64,000 nt of DNA from Rutpela maculata. Lineage: Eukaryota; Arthropoda; Insecta; Coleoptera; Cerambycidae. The translations under genes and the position numbers were made by a program. Shown in pieces: positions 1-11,724 of the stretch; the stretch's first letter is position 1; every line of letters starts with the position of its first letter. The notes below the pieces were generated by a model. The model did not search any database. It worked only from the letters and a program-made list of their open reading frames with translations, and had not been told where the DNA came from. The stretch lies in contig OW386287.2 of assembly GCA_936432065.2 (NCBI GenBank), forward strand, positions 79,177,804 through 79,241,803. Reading direction: 5' to 3'.

Positions 1-300
1 ATGATTCAAGTCTAATCATGCTAATATATAATATTAAGTATCTCTAGCCCTACCTAGAGGATACTACATCACAATCAAACGTTTATTACATTTCAAAGTC
101 AAGAAAATACTAAAAAGCACAAAGAAAATAGTTATAAAATTTCGCTCACCGCATTCATGTCCAATAAATGAAGTATTTCATATATTTTCGATGGATTAAT
201 GCCTTTAAACATTGTACAATCTTTTTCGTTCTCTTTAGAACTCGTCAGAAGGATATAAATCCAATTCGAAATAAAAGTTACTATTAGAAAATAAAAATGA
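1..300 (-). repeat. Inverted repeat A, left copy
   Basis: This stretch is the reverse complement of about 668-970 with only a few mismatches. It starts at the window edge, so its outer limit is unknown. It carries an antisense copy of the exon-like ORF at 150-280. A third, more diverged copy of the same repeat lies at about 47,425-50,040, so this is a dispersed family and not only a local duplication. Confidence 0.85.
150..280 (-). pseudogene. Exon-like ORF, inverted copy
   Basis: A 131-nt open segment read on the minus strand. It is bounded by a 3' splice-like TAG (acceptor just right of 280) and a GTGAGC donor (just left of 150). It encodes the same peptide as 687-817 with one visible substitution (Asn for Asp next to the final Ala). 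I do not recognise the peptide. Reading frame, length and both splice-like borders are preserved in the two copies, which argues that this was once an internal exon. Whether it is a second functional exon copy or debris of the inversion cannot be told from sequence. Confidence 0.4.
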
Positions 301-426
301 AATATTTTCATGTCAAAAAACTGACAGGAAGACATCTATTTACTTGACAAATATATTAAAAATAACAAAAAACAAACATTCCTTTAGAGCCCCAAAACTC
401 GTCTAGTTTAATAAATAAATACCTAT

Positions 427-655
427 TATTTCTGCTTACATCATTGTTAAAAAAATATTATTTTGGGTATTCAGCAGATAACTTTCAAAGAAAACATTCG
501 TTTCTTTCATATACCATTGGTGCAAGTCTAACCAAAAAAGAAGATCAACAAGACTCCCCCTACGGTGACTTGTCGACTTCTTTCATACACCTACCATATC
601 TAAGATTCAGCATGAGAAGCAATAAAACAACCACTCTTTCTATATATTGATGATT
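427..655 (+). repeat. Inverted repeat B, left copy
   Basis: This segment matches the reverse complement of 968-1195 over about 225 bp with scattered mismatches. It joins directly to the A' arm at about 665 through a short shared sequence. The order is therefore A, B, A', B', with A' and B' inverted relative to A and B. A short open frame here (444-650) is not supported as a gene. Confidence 0.8.
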
Positions 656-667
656 CAAGTCTAATTT

Positions 668-970
668 CATTTTTATTTTCTAATAGTAACTTTTATTTCG
701 AATTGGATTTATATCCTTCTGACGAGTTCTAAAGAGAACGAAAAAGATTGTACAATGTTTAAAGGCATTAATCCATCGAAAATATATGAAATACTTCATT
801 TATTGGACATGGATGCGGTGAGCGAAATTTTATAACTATTTTCTTTGTGCTTTTTAGTATTTTCTTGACTTTGAAATGTAATAAACGTTTGATTGTGATG
901 TAGTATCCTCTAGGTAGGGCTAGAGATACTTAATATTATATATATTAGCATGATTAGACTTGAATCATCA
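668..970 (+). repeat. Inverted repeat A', right copy
   Basis: Reverse complement of 1-300. It includes the exon-like ORF at 687-817 and is followed without a gap by repeat B'. Confidence 0.85.
687..817 (+). CDS. Candidate internal exon, unknown protein
   Basis: A 131-nt segment that starts after a TTTTATTTTCTAATAG acceptor-like sequence and ends at GCG|GTGAGC, a good donor. The frame is open throughout and encodes a mixed hydrophobic then polar peptide (contains SSKENEKDC and GINPSKIYEIL). The donor is in phase 0 and joins in frame to the open segment at 1375-1554. The upstream acceptor splits a codon, so at least one more upstream exon would be needed. I do not recognise the family. The exon lies in a repeat present at least three times in this window, so it could belong to a multi-copy gene or to a transposon gene. 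No promoter or start codon is identified. Confidence 0.4.
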
Positions 971-1195
971 ATATATAGAAAGAGTGGTTGTTTTATTGCT
1001 TTTCATGGTGAATCTTAGATATGGTAGGTGTATGAAAGAAGGCGACAAGTCACCGTAGGGGGAGTCTTGTTGATCTTCCTTTTTGGTCAGACTTGCACCA
1101 ATAGTATATGAAAGAAACGAATGTTTTCTTTGAAAGTTATCTGCTGAATACCCAAAATAATATTTTTTAACAATGATGTAAGCATAAATAATAGG
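968..1195 (-). repeat. Inverted repeat B', right copy
   Basis: Reverse complement of 427-655. In the two-exon gene model it falls inside the intron between 817 and 1375. Confidence 0.8.
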
Positions 1196-1374
1196 TATTT
1201 ATTTATTAACGTTACATATGTGACACATCCGGTTATATGACAAGGAAACGTGTGCTTGGTTGGACTGTCAGAACAGAGGCCGAAGAAAAGGATGGAATAA
1301 TGCACGTTTCTCTCTCTGAGTTACTTTCTCTGATCGAGTGCACCTTACAGTTTGTTATTAATTTCGATGATTAG

Positions 1375-1554
1375 GTCAGAATACAAACGCACAAGTCAAC
1401 AGACGAAAAGAAACTAGACGAACTACAATTTCTAGCAAACCATATAGGACCGAAATCGTCACCCTCTGAGGTCGACAGGCGGTCGGTTCTCCACGACCGA
1501 TTATTCGAGAAAACCAAACCTTTAGGAAGCACTTTCGGACATCTGTTAACTTGA
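1375..1554 (+). CDS. Candidate terminal exon, unknown protein
   Basis: A 60-codon open segment that follows a GATTAG acceptor-like site and ends in TGA at 1552-1554. Its phase is 0, matching the donor at 817/818, so the two segments can be read as exons 818-1374 apart. The peptide is hydrophilic and protein-like (contains STDEKKLDELQFL and SPSEVDRRSVLHDRLF). An in-frame TAG sits at the proposed acceptor, so the segment cannot simply continue upstream, which fits an exon border. No polyadenylation signal is clear. I do not recognise the family; transcript evidence would decide it. Confidence 0.4.
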   Translation, partial: VRIQTHKSTDEKKLDELQFLANHIGPKSSPSEVDRRSVLHDRLFEKTKPLGSTFGHLLT

Positions 1555-1599
1555 ACTTTTATTTTTATTCCTAATGAGGAATAAGCCTCCCTCCCCAAA

Positions 1600-2460
1600 A
1601 AATTATAATGTTATTCCTAGACACCTTGAATACATAATTTATCAATTTATTAATTATTAAATTAATCGAAAAATAGATTGTATTAATATTAAACTTATTT
1701 CATATACCTGTATGTTTGTAATTATTATTGAGAATGTATTAAGAAAAATGTATAACACTGTTCGAAGAAATCTTGGATTATTTGTTCAATTTTATTTATA
1801 TATAATTAAGTACAATTTGTACATCGTAACATAAAAATTGATTAAAGAAATAAAAAAACTTAAATGATGTGCTCTGGGTATCGATTCTACCCTGAACGTT
1901 AAATCGATTTGTACATAAAAAGATACAGACCCTAATAAAATATGTGGTGTTATAGACACCTGGAGACATAAAGTGTCTTCCATTTATAAAACTCTATCTA
2001 TATAGCACACCTTTCATAACGAAAGATATGGGTTAGTTTTCTAGTGGCTTTTTATTTTTTATTTAATGTGTACTTGTCTGTGCAACATATTTTTCCTTTT
2101 AAGCCATACTGTGTTCTTCCTGTAAATTCTTTATGTTGCTGAGAGGTGTGTTTTTTAGTAGTTTTAACCTATGCTGAATAGTAAACTTTCAGCTCACGAA
2201 ATTTAAATACTTGTTCTAATCAATAGCGAGGAAAACTGAACATTTTTAAAACCACCAACTATGTCTTATAAGAATCTCGTAATATACTATGATATAAAGA
2301 ATCAGTTGAAACATCAGACGGCTACATGAGGATAATTAACTCTTTATTGATGATATTCAGCTCTCTGAATGTTCATCGAGGTGAAACCTTGCTAACAATG
2401 TTTCCGACGAACTAAACTGCTGGCCAATGAAAACGGCCCAAGCGAATTTTACAAGTTTTT
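1600..2460. other. AT-rich stretch, no gene seen
   Basis: No coding segment, RNA gene or internal repeat recognised. Short open frames here lack codon structure. Confidence 0.6.
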
Positions 2461-2469
2461 ATTTAACTC

Positions 2470-2705
2470 ACCTGTGTGTATGTTAGTTAGTTAGCATGTT
2501 TAGGTCAAATCTTGCTGTCAATTTTGAACCGCTTAAAGACGTCCAGTTGAGCTGAAACTATGCGTACACGTGTAGTTCTGGTGACAATACAATAATATAA
2601 TGCCAAAAAGTGTGTTTTTAGTTTTTTAAACTATTATTTGATCGGATAGTGTATTCACTCGATGTTGCATTCTAATAAATGGCGGAGGATCCGGTAGTTT
2701 TAAGC
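2470..2705 (+). repeat. Dispersed repeat C
   Basis: This matches the reverse complement of about 45,722-45,985 over most of its length. Shared blocks include the GTATGTTAGTTAGT-like start, a TTTTGAACC(A)CTTAA block and the GGCG(A)AGGATCCG end. It is a non-coding dispersed element; no terminal repeat or transposase is visible, so the class is unknown. Confidence 0.7.
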
Positions 2706-2747
2706 AAGGATAATGCAATGAATATAAAATTAATAATTGAGACGTAA

Positions 2748-4815
2748 CTAAACATTTAAAAATAAAATTATATGTAAAAACACTAAAAAAACAGGAATTA
2801 ATTATTATTAAGGTGTACTAAAACGAAGAAAATTAAATTAACTGTCTTAAAAGCTTGTAGAGTTAAAAAAATACTTACTTAGGTATTTACAAACTCTATC
2901 AAACAAAACAAATGCCTGTTAGTACAGTACCTAGAGGTAAAAAATATGCAAAACTTTGGAATAATGTCATATTGAACGGATTTCGTTCATTTTTGGCAGT
3001 ATAACAGTAAATGCTTTACAGAAAAGTTTCTATATTGTAAGGGGGCTTGCTAATTTATAGAGAGTGGATGCTACCCCCTTTCGGGGGGTGGCACTTAAAA
3101 AATATACATATTTATTGGAGCTGAATCAGAATCAAATTTTAAAAAGAAAAGGTTCTATGCAATTTTGCACATAAATTGATAGTTTTTAAGTTATAACGAC
3201 TTCAAAATTTCGATTTTAGCTTAAAAAAAGGTATTTCCAAACGGCTTTCGTCAAGTATCTCGAAAAGTATTACTTTATCGAAAAAATGTTACGGACCAAT
3301 TACAGAAAGTACAAACTAGGAATTAATTATATTTTTTTGTTTATTGATGTAGGATTAATAATTTCGGAGATATTTAAGTTTAGATTTGGCATCCAAGTGT
3401 CCATAAGATAATTATTTAGAATGAGAGTTAAATATCTCAGAAACTGTGACACCTACGTCAAGGATGCTAATAGGTAGAATAATAGGTTATTAATTAAGAT
3501 TTCAACTGTTTTTTTAATTTGTTTCTGTAACATAAAAAACAAAAAAGTTATGACCGAAGCAATGTGCATCTACACATTTTTTTAATAACAACGTTGCCAT
3601 TTTGTTACTGCAATTAGCCAGTAATTAAAAAAAAAAGGAATTTCAAACACTGTTTCTCATTAATATATAGCATGACGTAGATGCTCAAATTTTTTGGTTT
3701 TTATACAACACTTGCTATTAGAAAAGAATACAGTTTAAACTATAAAGGTATATATCTCAATAAATATTAGTTTTATTAGACCAAAAATAAAGCTCAGAAA
3801 CTGATAATGAATTTCGCTTGTTTATTTATTTACATAGATTTAATAGTTTCGGAGATATGAAAGTTTACAAATGGCGTCCGAACGTTTATAAGACGAAAAA
3901 TGCAATTTAAATATTAAATATCACAGAAATTGTGACATCTACGTCACGCATGCTAAGAAATGGAATTAAAGATAATTCATTGCGCTTTCAAATTATTTTT
4001 TACTCGTTCCTGTAGCATAAGAAATAAAGAAGTTATGACGGAAAATGTGCGTATTTATATTTTTTTATATAAAAATGTCGCCATTTGTTACTCTAATTAG
4101 CCAGTAATTAATAAAATTATCTCAAACACAGTTTTTCGTTAAAATGTAGCATTACCTAGATGCTCAAATTTTTTTACTCATTTAAAGCACTTGCTTTAGA
4201 AAAAAATGCATTTTAATTTAAAGGTAATTTCGAAACCAAATATAAATTTAAATATCTTCGAAACTATTAATCCTACATCAATAAACAAAGAATATAATTA
4301 ATTCCCAGTTTGTACTTTCTGTAACTGGTCTATAACATTTTTTCGATAAAGTAATACTTTTCGAGATACCTGACGAAAGCCGTTTGGAAATACCTTTATT
4401 TTTAGCTAAAATCGCAATTTTGAAGTCGTTATAACTCAAAAACTATCAATTTATGTGAAAAATTGCATAGATCCTTTTCTTCTTAAAATTTGATTCTATT
4501 TCAGCTCCAATAAATATATATATTTTTTAAGACCACCCCCTGAGAGGGGGTGGCATCCACCCCCTATAAATTAGCAAGCCCCCACACAATATAGAAACTT
4601 TTCTGTGAAGCATTTACTATAATACTGCCAAAAATGAACGAAATCCGTTCAATATGACATTATTCCGAAGTTAAAACCTCTAGTTACTGTACAATGTATG
4701 AACTTTTCGCGCGCGAAAAGCTTTTAAGGCAATTAATTCAATTTTTCTTCGTTTTAGTACACCTAAATAATAATAAAATCTTGTTTTTAAAAAGTCTTTT
4801 TTTACGTATAATTTG
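2748..4815. mobile_element. Foldback element D, split by element E1
   Basis: Outer arms at about 2,748-2,920 and 4,697-4,815 are inverted copies of each other (shared block around GTGTACTAAAACGAAGAAAA). An uninterrupted relative lies at 40,440-40,757. In this copy the centre is filled by the TA-flanked element at 2,925-4,689, showing nested insertion. No coding capacity. Confidence 0.7.
2925..4689. mobile_element. TA-flanked foldback element E1
   Basis: A 1.77-kb non-coding element with inverted ends reading CAGTA(A/C)CTAGAGGT inwards and a TA dinucleotide directly outside each end (2,923-2,924 and 4,690-4,691). The first and last roughly 400 bp are inverted copies of each other, including the GGGGGTGG-containing block near 3,080 and 4,555. 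TA flanks with ends starting CAG suggest Tc1/mariner-type mobilisation, which is inference because no transposase is present. Two longer relatives lie at 14,633-17,313 and 47,649-49,955. Confidence 0.75.
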
Positions 4816-5223
4816 ATTAGGTTCTATTTAAATCCACATTTTTTGAGAAAGAGAACAAACATCAACATGGAGTTTTCAGGATTTGAGAGATAATTTATTT
4901 ATGAAACAGCGAGTTTTGCCCGATTCTTTTACTTTCAAGCACGTTAGTGTCTACAGTGTATAAAATAAAAGCGTTTTCTTACCAAACTTTGTAACTACCG
5001 GGATTCCACAAAGAAAATTTTATTTTTTATGTGCTTTTTTTTAGTCACTCACTTAGTCACTCAAATCTTGATATCACTCTTATTTTGTAAAATACCGAAT
5101 TTTTCCTAAAAACCTGCCATTTTTATGGCGTTAGGTCTTATCCTGTTTTGTAAGAGCCGATCGTTGTAGGTTATTATAATACCTTACGATAGCTCCTTTA
5201 AAATGATAATAATAAGTACATTT

Positions 5224-5725
5224 TATTTCCACATCCAGTGGAAGTATAGTAACGACAAATTTTTTTTTAAATTTTTATTGCTCAAATGGGCTTAAAATGT
5301 CATGAAACGTTGAGATTTTAAGTTTGACTAAAAAAAAATTTCTGTCTCTATATCGGTGTGTCTGTCTGTAACTTTTTTTTTATAACTAGATTATATTTTC
5401 ATATTCCGTTGAAGAGTTGGGGAGTAAATTGGGGTAAATGAGGGTAAATAGGTCAAGTACGTAAAGTCCATAAAATTGGTATTTAGTATATACAAGAGAA
5501 ACTAATGTCTCAAAAAGATTTTTGGTATTAGCCACCCCCATTACAACCCCACCCCTCTACCGATGTGGGATATTGCTTTATGGGTTTTGGGGGTAGGGGA
5601 TTTCAAATATTATATTATTAAAGTTCCATAAACAATTATTTTCACATACAAAATTTATTCATTGTAGAGACTTGGGTAGCAAATCTGGATGTGGAAGTAG
5701 TGATTTCTTAGACAGCAGTTTTTTG
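5224..5725 (+). mobile_element. Helentron/HINE-like element, copy H1 (internally deleted)
   Basis: It begins with the hairpin TTTCCACATCCAGTGGAAG and ends with CTGGATGTGGAAGTAGTGATT followed by a CAGCAGTTTTTT-like terminus. The 5' sequence CTTCCAC(G/A)TCCAG and the 3' CTGGATGTGGAAG are subterminal inverted repeats. A CTGT/GTCT tract lies inside. Three longer copies occur at 28,001, 46,522 and 54,401 (minus). This copy lacks about 200 bp of the internal part seen in the others. The architecture matches non-autonomous Helentron-associated elements (DINE-1/mini-me type); that assignment is inference. Confidence 0.65.
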
Positions 5726-5727
5726 CA

Positions 5728-6235
5728 TGGTAATCAGTGGACCAAAATCGGTATACGTTCACGAATTGGGCAGCCTTTTTTCAATTTTCTACATCAAAAT
5801 ATAAAAAACGGAACCTCACTTACCTACGGAACAGTTGAAGGTATCAAGTTCAAATTTGGCACATATCTAAAGAGACTAAATGGCTTTAGCTGTAGATACA
5901 CAAAAGAAAATGAAATTTTGTTGACGAAATATAAAAAATTGTATGTATGTCTTTGTAATGGAATAAAATGGAATCTAAATAAACAAAAAGAAAAAATATT
6001 TATTTATCTATATTTATTTGTAAAATGTCAACTAAAGAAGAGGGAAGAACCAAACTTTTTATTATTAATGGAGCATTAAAAATAAAATGTGTATTAGCGG
6101 GAAAGAAATTATTCACCATGAACCGAAAATACAAAAAAAATGTCATTATTATTATAATTTTAAAGCAGCCTTCATAAAGCATTATAATAAAATACAACGA
6201 TCGGCCCTTGAAACACAAAAAAGCTTAACGGAAAA
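5728..6235. other. Non-coding stretch inside inverted pair F
   Basis: AT-rich and without recognised coding sequence. An open frame running from the end of H1 (5,672-6,079) starts inside the transposon end and has no protein-like composition. Confidence 0.5.
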
Positions 6236-6599
6236 AAAAATGGAAAAATGACAGGTTTTTAGAAATAAATCAGTATCTTATAAGAGAGATATCAAAAATT
6301 TGAGAAATTGTTTTTTCCCCACAAATCATCAGTAACGAATAAAATGGACATCAAAAAAATATAAAATAATTTTTGTGAAATCTCGGTAGTTATAAAGTTT
6401 TGCAAGGAAAACACGCTTTTCTTTCACACCTTGTAGATAGTAATGTGCTTAAAAAAAAAAGAATCTGACAAAACTCGCTGGTTCACAAATAAATTATCCC
6501 TTAAATCCTAAAAACCGCATGGTGATATCTATTGTCTTTCTCAAAGAAAATGTAGATTTAATTTCAACCTAAAAATTAATTCGCTTGGTCCGTTTCAAT

Positions 6600-7200
6600 T
6601 GGCCAGCAGCGGTTTATTTCAAATAAATCGAAAACTAAATTTTTTCATTTAAATCACTGGCGTATTGACAAAGCAAATATGCTGCTGGCGCTGGCGCTTG
6701 TGAAGGCGCTGGTGGACGTTGGAGCTTGCATTGGTCACTTGCCGTCAGCATTGCCAGTGTCAGTACATTCATACAGAAATCAGTACATTTTGACCACAAT
6801 CAGTACGACAGTGCTACTTTCATTGTATCAGTACATTTTTTGCATAACGTTCTATTGGCTTATATTGCAACATTAAACGCCCAATTCTAAGACGATCTAT
6901 CATGATCTGTGGATCTGTGAAATGAAATACTGCAGGATCCAAAGAGCACCACGTTTGTTGTTCGCAAGTTGGTGAAGCAAAGCAAATTTTTTCGGACTTC
7001 CCCCCGCTCATCAATTTTCAAAAAAAATTTCTCCCCCAGACTTGTATTTTCTCTCCACAGCCCTGGATTTAATACATCGGTACTTTTTTCTTAAAATCAG
7101 TACCTTTTTTGTTTCGATACAAGTACGTTAATTTTTGATCACTGGCAACTCTGCTTGCCATTGGGGTTGTCGGTTTCTTTGTCCCACTTCAAAGGAACTG
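6600..7200. other. Spacer with GC-richer patch before LINE-1
   Basis: Contains repeated CTGGCGCT-type words near 6,680-6,715 and repeated CAGTACATT words to about 6,850. No coding segment supported. It may be the eroded flank or 5' region of the LINE that follows. Confidence 0.4.
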
Positions 7201-7204
7201 GCGC

Positions 7205-9535
7205 ATGTTCTCATGTGCCAAGCTCTCCCTCCATTTTAAAAATTTTAATTATCAGAACTTTTTGTATTATCTAAATCACGTATCATGGGATCAACTATAT
7301 AATTATGAGAATGTTAATGATATGGTTTATTTTTTTAACAGTACTATTTTAAGTTTATATGATGAACATGCACCATTAAGAACCATTAGAATTTCTAAGA
7401 CAAAAGCTCCGTTGCTAACGGATGTAACTAAGATTATGATTAAAAATAGAAATGGGGCATTATCAAAATTTCGACGATCTAAAAGTAATGCTGATTGGGT
7501 ATACTATAAAAACTTATGGAATTTAACCAATCTGGTGATAAGAAAAGAGAAAAAAGCTTATATTAATTATGTACAAGATAATAAAGATAGTAAAGAACTA
7601 TGGAATACTTCAAACAACTTAAATATAACAAAAACTCATATTAACACGGAAATACCAGATAATTTATCTGACCCTAATAAAGTTAATAGCTATTTTGTGT
7701 CAATATGCAGTAGGAGTGACTGTGAAAAAGACATTAAATAACTATAAAAATAATAAATTTAAAAATAATACATCTTTTGAATTTAAATCGGTAAGTGAAA
7801 TTGAGGTGGTCTCGACGAAAATGCTTAAGTTGTGCATACCACAAATAAATTCATCTGACGTTTATTATTAATCAGTGTATTTCCCGAATTATTGAAAATA
7901 GCAGTAGTAAAACCACTCAACAAGGTTAAATCTCTTACAGAGCTCACAGAGTTACGCCCTGTGAGTTTATTACCCGTGTTATCGAAAGTTATTGAACGCT
8001 TAATTTATAACCAGTTGGTAGAGTACCTATACAAATGAACATGAAATAATTCCCAAAAATCAATCTGGCTTTAGAAAAGGTCACTAGTGCTCTTCTCAAG
8101 GTAACTGATGACATAATCAAGGGCTCTGAGCATAATAACACTACAGTATTAATAATGCTAGATTATTCAAAGGCATTTGATACTCTTAAACCACGCTTTG
8201 TTACTCGCTAAATTAAAATTCTTTGGTTTCGCTCATAACGCTCTTAATATCATGATATCATATTTACATAAAAGACAACAAAAATTGATTATTGGTCAGC
8301 ATTTAGCGTCTGATCTGAAAGTGTTGGAAGCTGGAGTTCCTCAGGGATCAATATTAGGACCTCTCTTGTATATACTGCAGATTTCAATAGTACAATTAAG
8401 AGTTGTGTATGCCATTTTTATGTCGATGATAGCCAGCTATATAACACTTTTAAATCGGAGGTCTATATCGAGGCAGCACGTAATATATGTGAAGATATCA
8501 AATATCTGGTTGATATATCAAGTAAGCACTGCATCACGATAAATGCAAAAAAATCCGCAGTTATGGTTTTTGGGAACAGCACTAATATAAATCTTGTTTT
8601 GGATAACGTAAATTTTTTTGTGGGGCAGCAAACGTTATCTTATTATAACCATTTTAAAAATTTGGGTTTAGTTATAGATTATAAGCTAAGATTTTATGTA
8701 CATATTAATATGGTAATGAAAAAGACATTTTGCGCTCTGAAAAATTTATATAATCATCGTAATTTCCTTAGTCAAAAAACAAAGATCATGCTATGCGAGT
8801 CTATGGTTCTGTCTCACTTTAATTACTGTGATGCTGTTTATGGTCCATGTCTTGATGCAGCGACTTCTTACAGAATTCAGAAGGTACAAAATACATGTAT
8901 TCGTTTTATTTTTAATTTGTCTCGAAGAGAGCATGTTTCTGCGTTTTTACAGCGAATTAGTGGGCTTAATATGGTCATGCGTAGGCAACATCACCCTGCA
9001 CGCTTTATTCACAAAGCAATGATTACTAATTGCCCTCCTTATATTATACTTATACCTAGATCCTTAGTTCATGACAGAAATCTTAGATATACTGACATGT
9101 TAACAATTCCGCAGCATTCTAGCTCTAATTTAAATAAATTTGTGTTCAGCTTCGGCTTCAGCAGCATTCTACAGCAAGGTTTCAAGGATCTTTTGCTTTT
9201 TCTGCCCCTTCGTTGTATACTAGTATTCCGGACAATCTAAAGCAGGTTTCAGTAGCGGCATTCAAATTAAAATATAAACACTTGTTGTTAAGCCAGTGAC
9301 AATGCTTTCTCAATTATATGTTTAGGTGAAATATTGTGTGTTATATATTAATTATTTCATTTGGATTTAAATTTTACAATCTTTTTTTTCCTCTCATGTG
9401 TAATTAGAATAATATATATTGTAGTCGTATGTGGATTAGTGTAAGAGCAGCGCAGCTGAACTCCGCCGGTTTTTTAAATTAGTAAATTAAAAAAAAAATA
9501 AAGTCAATTTATTATTATTTATTATATATTGGCCA
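7205..9535 (+). pseudogene. LINE-1: decayed non-LTR retrotransposon (reverse transcriptase)
   Basis: 5'-truncated, Jockey/CR1-superfamily-like LINE broken by several frame changes. In order: linker region after the endonuclease domain (7,205-7,740), RT segment with RPVSLLPVLSKVIERLIYNQL (about 7,955-8,020), the LLDYSKAFDTL motif (about 8,155-8,190), the GVPQGSILGPLLY motif (about 8,335-8,370), catalytic YVDD (about 8,418-8,430), then a long C-terminal region open from 8,563 to 9,240. A functional protein would need these in one frame, so it is a dead copy. The 3' end is an A-rich stretch and a TTATTATTTATTA tail near 9,490-9,530. No target duplication was identified. Confidence 0.85.
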
Positions 9536-9656
9536 CACCGTGTGCTATTGTCAACGCACAGAGGCGGTTCATATAAATTAAAAAAGTTTTTATTTACAAA
9601 AATGTTATAATTTTTCCTACTATTCTTGTAAAACTTTTCGGAAATAAACCATATTA

Positions 9657-9806
9657 TTATTCACTTACTGCTTTCGGTTCGTGCGAATAGTCGTCATCCA
9701 CCACCTTCCTTTTCTGCGATTTTTCATCTGACTTGCTAAGTTTTCTGCATAACGGTACACAACAGAAGGCGCCAACTTCTAGTTGTAGGTCATCAGGCAC
9801 ATACAT
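9657..9806 (-). CDS. Small ORF, 49 aa, unknown
   Basis: ATG at 9,806 and TAA at 9,657 on the minus strand. The peptide starts MYVPDDLQLEVG, contains a CCVPLC cysteine cluster followed by a very polar lysine- and aspartate-rich tail (SKSDEKSQKRKVVDDD). An in-frame stop lies five codons upstream, so the ORF is either complete or one exon. Composition looks more protein-like than the surrounding AT-rich DNA. The CCVPxC pattern recalls the beginning of THAP-type zinc fingers, but there is too little sequence to assign it. It may be host or transposon derived. Confidence 0.3.
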   Translation of the reverse strand: MYVPDDLQLEVGAFCCVPLCRKLSKSDEKSQKRKVVDDDYSHEPKAVSE

Positions 9807-9959
9807 TTTGACGTTGGATCAGTAACTTGTGAATTGACGATGTGACAAGTGTGTAGCCAATATGTGAATGCCTACTTGTGATGTGTGAAAGGACAGCTAA
9901 TGTTGGAACAAACATTGGCCTGGACATGTGAGCCAATGTGTGGAGCCAGCTTAACAATA

Positions 9960-10925
9960 ATTAACTATTGATTAATGATATGCACCTCCCTGGATAGCAC
10001 AGTTGAATGAATTGTTCGAGACATCAACTTCTTAAGTAAAGCACCCTGTATGCTTTCCACAATCGTGTAGGCCGTAGCATTAGAACGATTTTCCTTATCG
10101 TCAGTTCATCAAGAAACATAAAGAGTTTAACTTCGTATGTCTTAGCTTTCTTGGTTGGATGGTTATGATCTTGACAGATAGGAAAAATTCCACACTAATT
10201 AAGATAACAGTATTTCGCTAACACGGACTTTAAAAGCTTTATAAAATTATGTGTTAGCGAGCTGATTTAGGATTGTCCTTTTTGTGCTTTATGAATAAAC
10301 ATTATGTCGTGGAGATTTTACATAATTCTTTGTAATTATTAACGTTCGGTTTCCTTTATACATTGTTTTATCGCTAATAAGTATTCAGATTTTATTCTTT
10401 TTACTTGCCAGGGTAACTTGCGTTTAGTTAATATTTTGAGAATTATAATAAGAAATTATTTTCTAAGGTAAACCTTCGGATTTAAATATACTACTATCAC
10501 GTCGTTCTTCATTCAGGGAACTATTTTAGATAAATAAATTAAATGTGTAGTTGCCCAAAAGGACAATATCATTTTGATTATGTTTAGAAAAAAACCACCC
10601 CCTTTACCAACACTCAATTTCGATTTCATTTTATGAACTGCGTTAATGAAATGGTTATTAAACATATTTGACCTGCCAAAATTACTTGGAACATCATTGT
10701 TCAAATTAGAACTATGTGCACCTAACTGGTATATTGTTTTCCACCAATCACGAGCACTTGTATTGTCTCTTAGTTTAAATTCAGTATAAATTTTTTTAAG
10801 TCTTATTTATGCAATTATTTACAAATTTCTCAGCAGGTTTATAATAGACCCATCATCACTTCCAACATCAGCATTAAAATTCTCTTGTTCTTATATATTT
10901 TTATAATTAAAAAATTTAAAGTTTA
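9960..10925. other. AT-rich stretch, no gene seen
   Basis: No recognised coding, RNA or repeat feature. Short open frames only. Confidence 0.5.
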
Positions 10926-10929
10926 AAAT

Positions 10930-11046
10930 GAAATACTGTGGGAAGAATTAGATCAGACAGTACACCTCCGAGATGAAATTAGAAAAGCCATCAACAAGAG
11001 ATTAAAGTGTCTCACAAGTAAAACTATTATGAATTGCAAAATCTGA
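10930..11046 (+). pseudogene. Short coding-like fragment, unknown
   Basis: A 39-codon open segment ending in TGA, with an amphipathic helical composition (contains EELDQTVHLRDEIRKA and KRLKCLTSK). An in-frame stop lies just upstream. It could be a gene or transposon remnant; no family is recognised, and chance cannot be excluded at this length. Confidence 0.2.
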
Positions 11047-11384
11047 AAATTTTACCAAAAGTTATAATAGACCAGGAGCCCGCCGACCACTAATTGTGTG
11101 TCAAAAGTTTACACCCAAAATATGTGAATTGTTGTGAATTTGGAGTAGTAGAGCACAGAAATGTTAATGCTAGCCCTTTGTACAGGGACGTAGGGCAGGC
11201 CCCCAAATGTGTAAGAAATATGACTTAAAAACGGCCACAAATAAGTCATAGATTTACGAGTGGGTTGGAGGGATTTCTTAAGTTACCCCCAAAAATCATG
11301 AATCCAGACTCCCATTCATTTTGGGTGATACAAGGAGGCGCTACGTTCGCCCAATCTTGAAAAAAAAGTCAGATAAAAAAAATG

Positions 11385-11720
11385 ATAAGTTTATGAATAC
11401 CAATCAGGAACTTGGTAAGTATGAAACCTACTAAGTGTGAAAATATATCCGCCTTCTCTGAAAAGTGGTACGACAGCCTTGCCATTCACGATAATTGATG
11501 GCGTACCAGAATTCCCTAGCATATACTGTTTACCTTCGACTCGTATCATAAATTTACGACTGGCAATCAAAAACTTGGTTAGTATGAATGCGGAAATACA
11601 TTTGCCATCTTTAAGAAGTGGGGCGAAGGTTTAGCCTTCCACGATAATTGATGGCGTATCGGAGCTTCTTACCGCGTATACTGCTTACCTCGATGAATAT
11701 AATAAATTTACAACTGGCTT
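11385..11720. repeat. Two-unit tandem repeat, about 175-bp period
   Basis: Two adjacent units share blocks such as CACGATAATTGATGGCGTA, TAAATTTACGACTGGC and the ACTTGGT(T)AGTATGAA start. The second unit is more diverged at its end. Non-coding. Confidence 0.7.
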
Positions 11721-11724
11721 TACT

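Larger units (their letters stand above)
4815..6590. repeat. Inverted repeat pair F
   Basis: Arms at about 4,815-5,135 and 6,235-6,590 are inverted copies (shared blocks include GAGATAATTTATTT-like and CAGCGAGTTTTG). The centre contains the Helentron-like copy at 5,224-5,725. The left arm begins where foldback D ends, so two palindromic units abut. No gene inside. Confidence 0.7.

Noticed and set aside
5672..6079. 135-codon open frame
   Set aside because: It starts in the end of a Helentron-like element and runs into AT-rich DNA with low-complexity composition.
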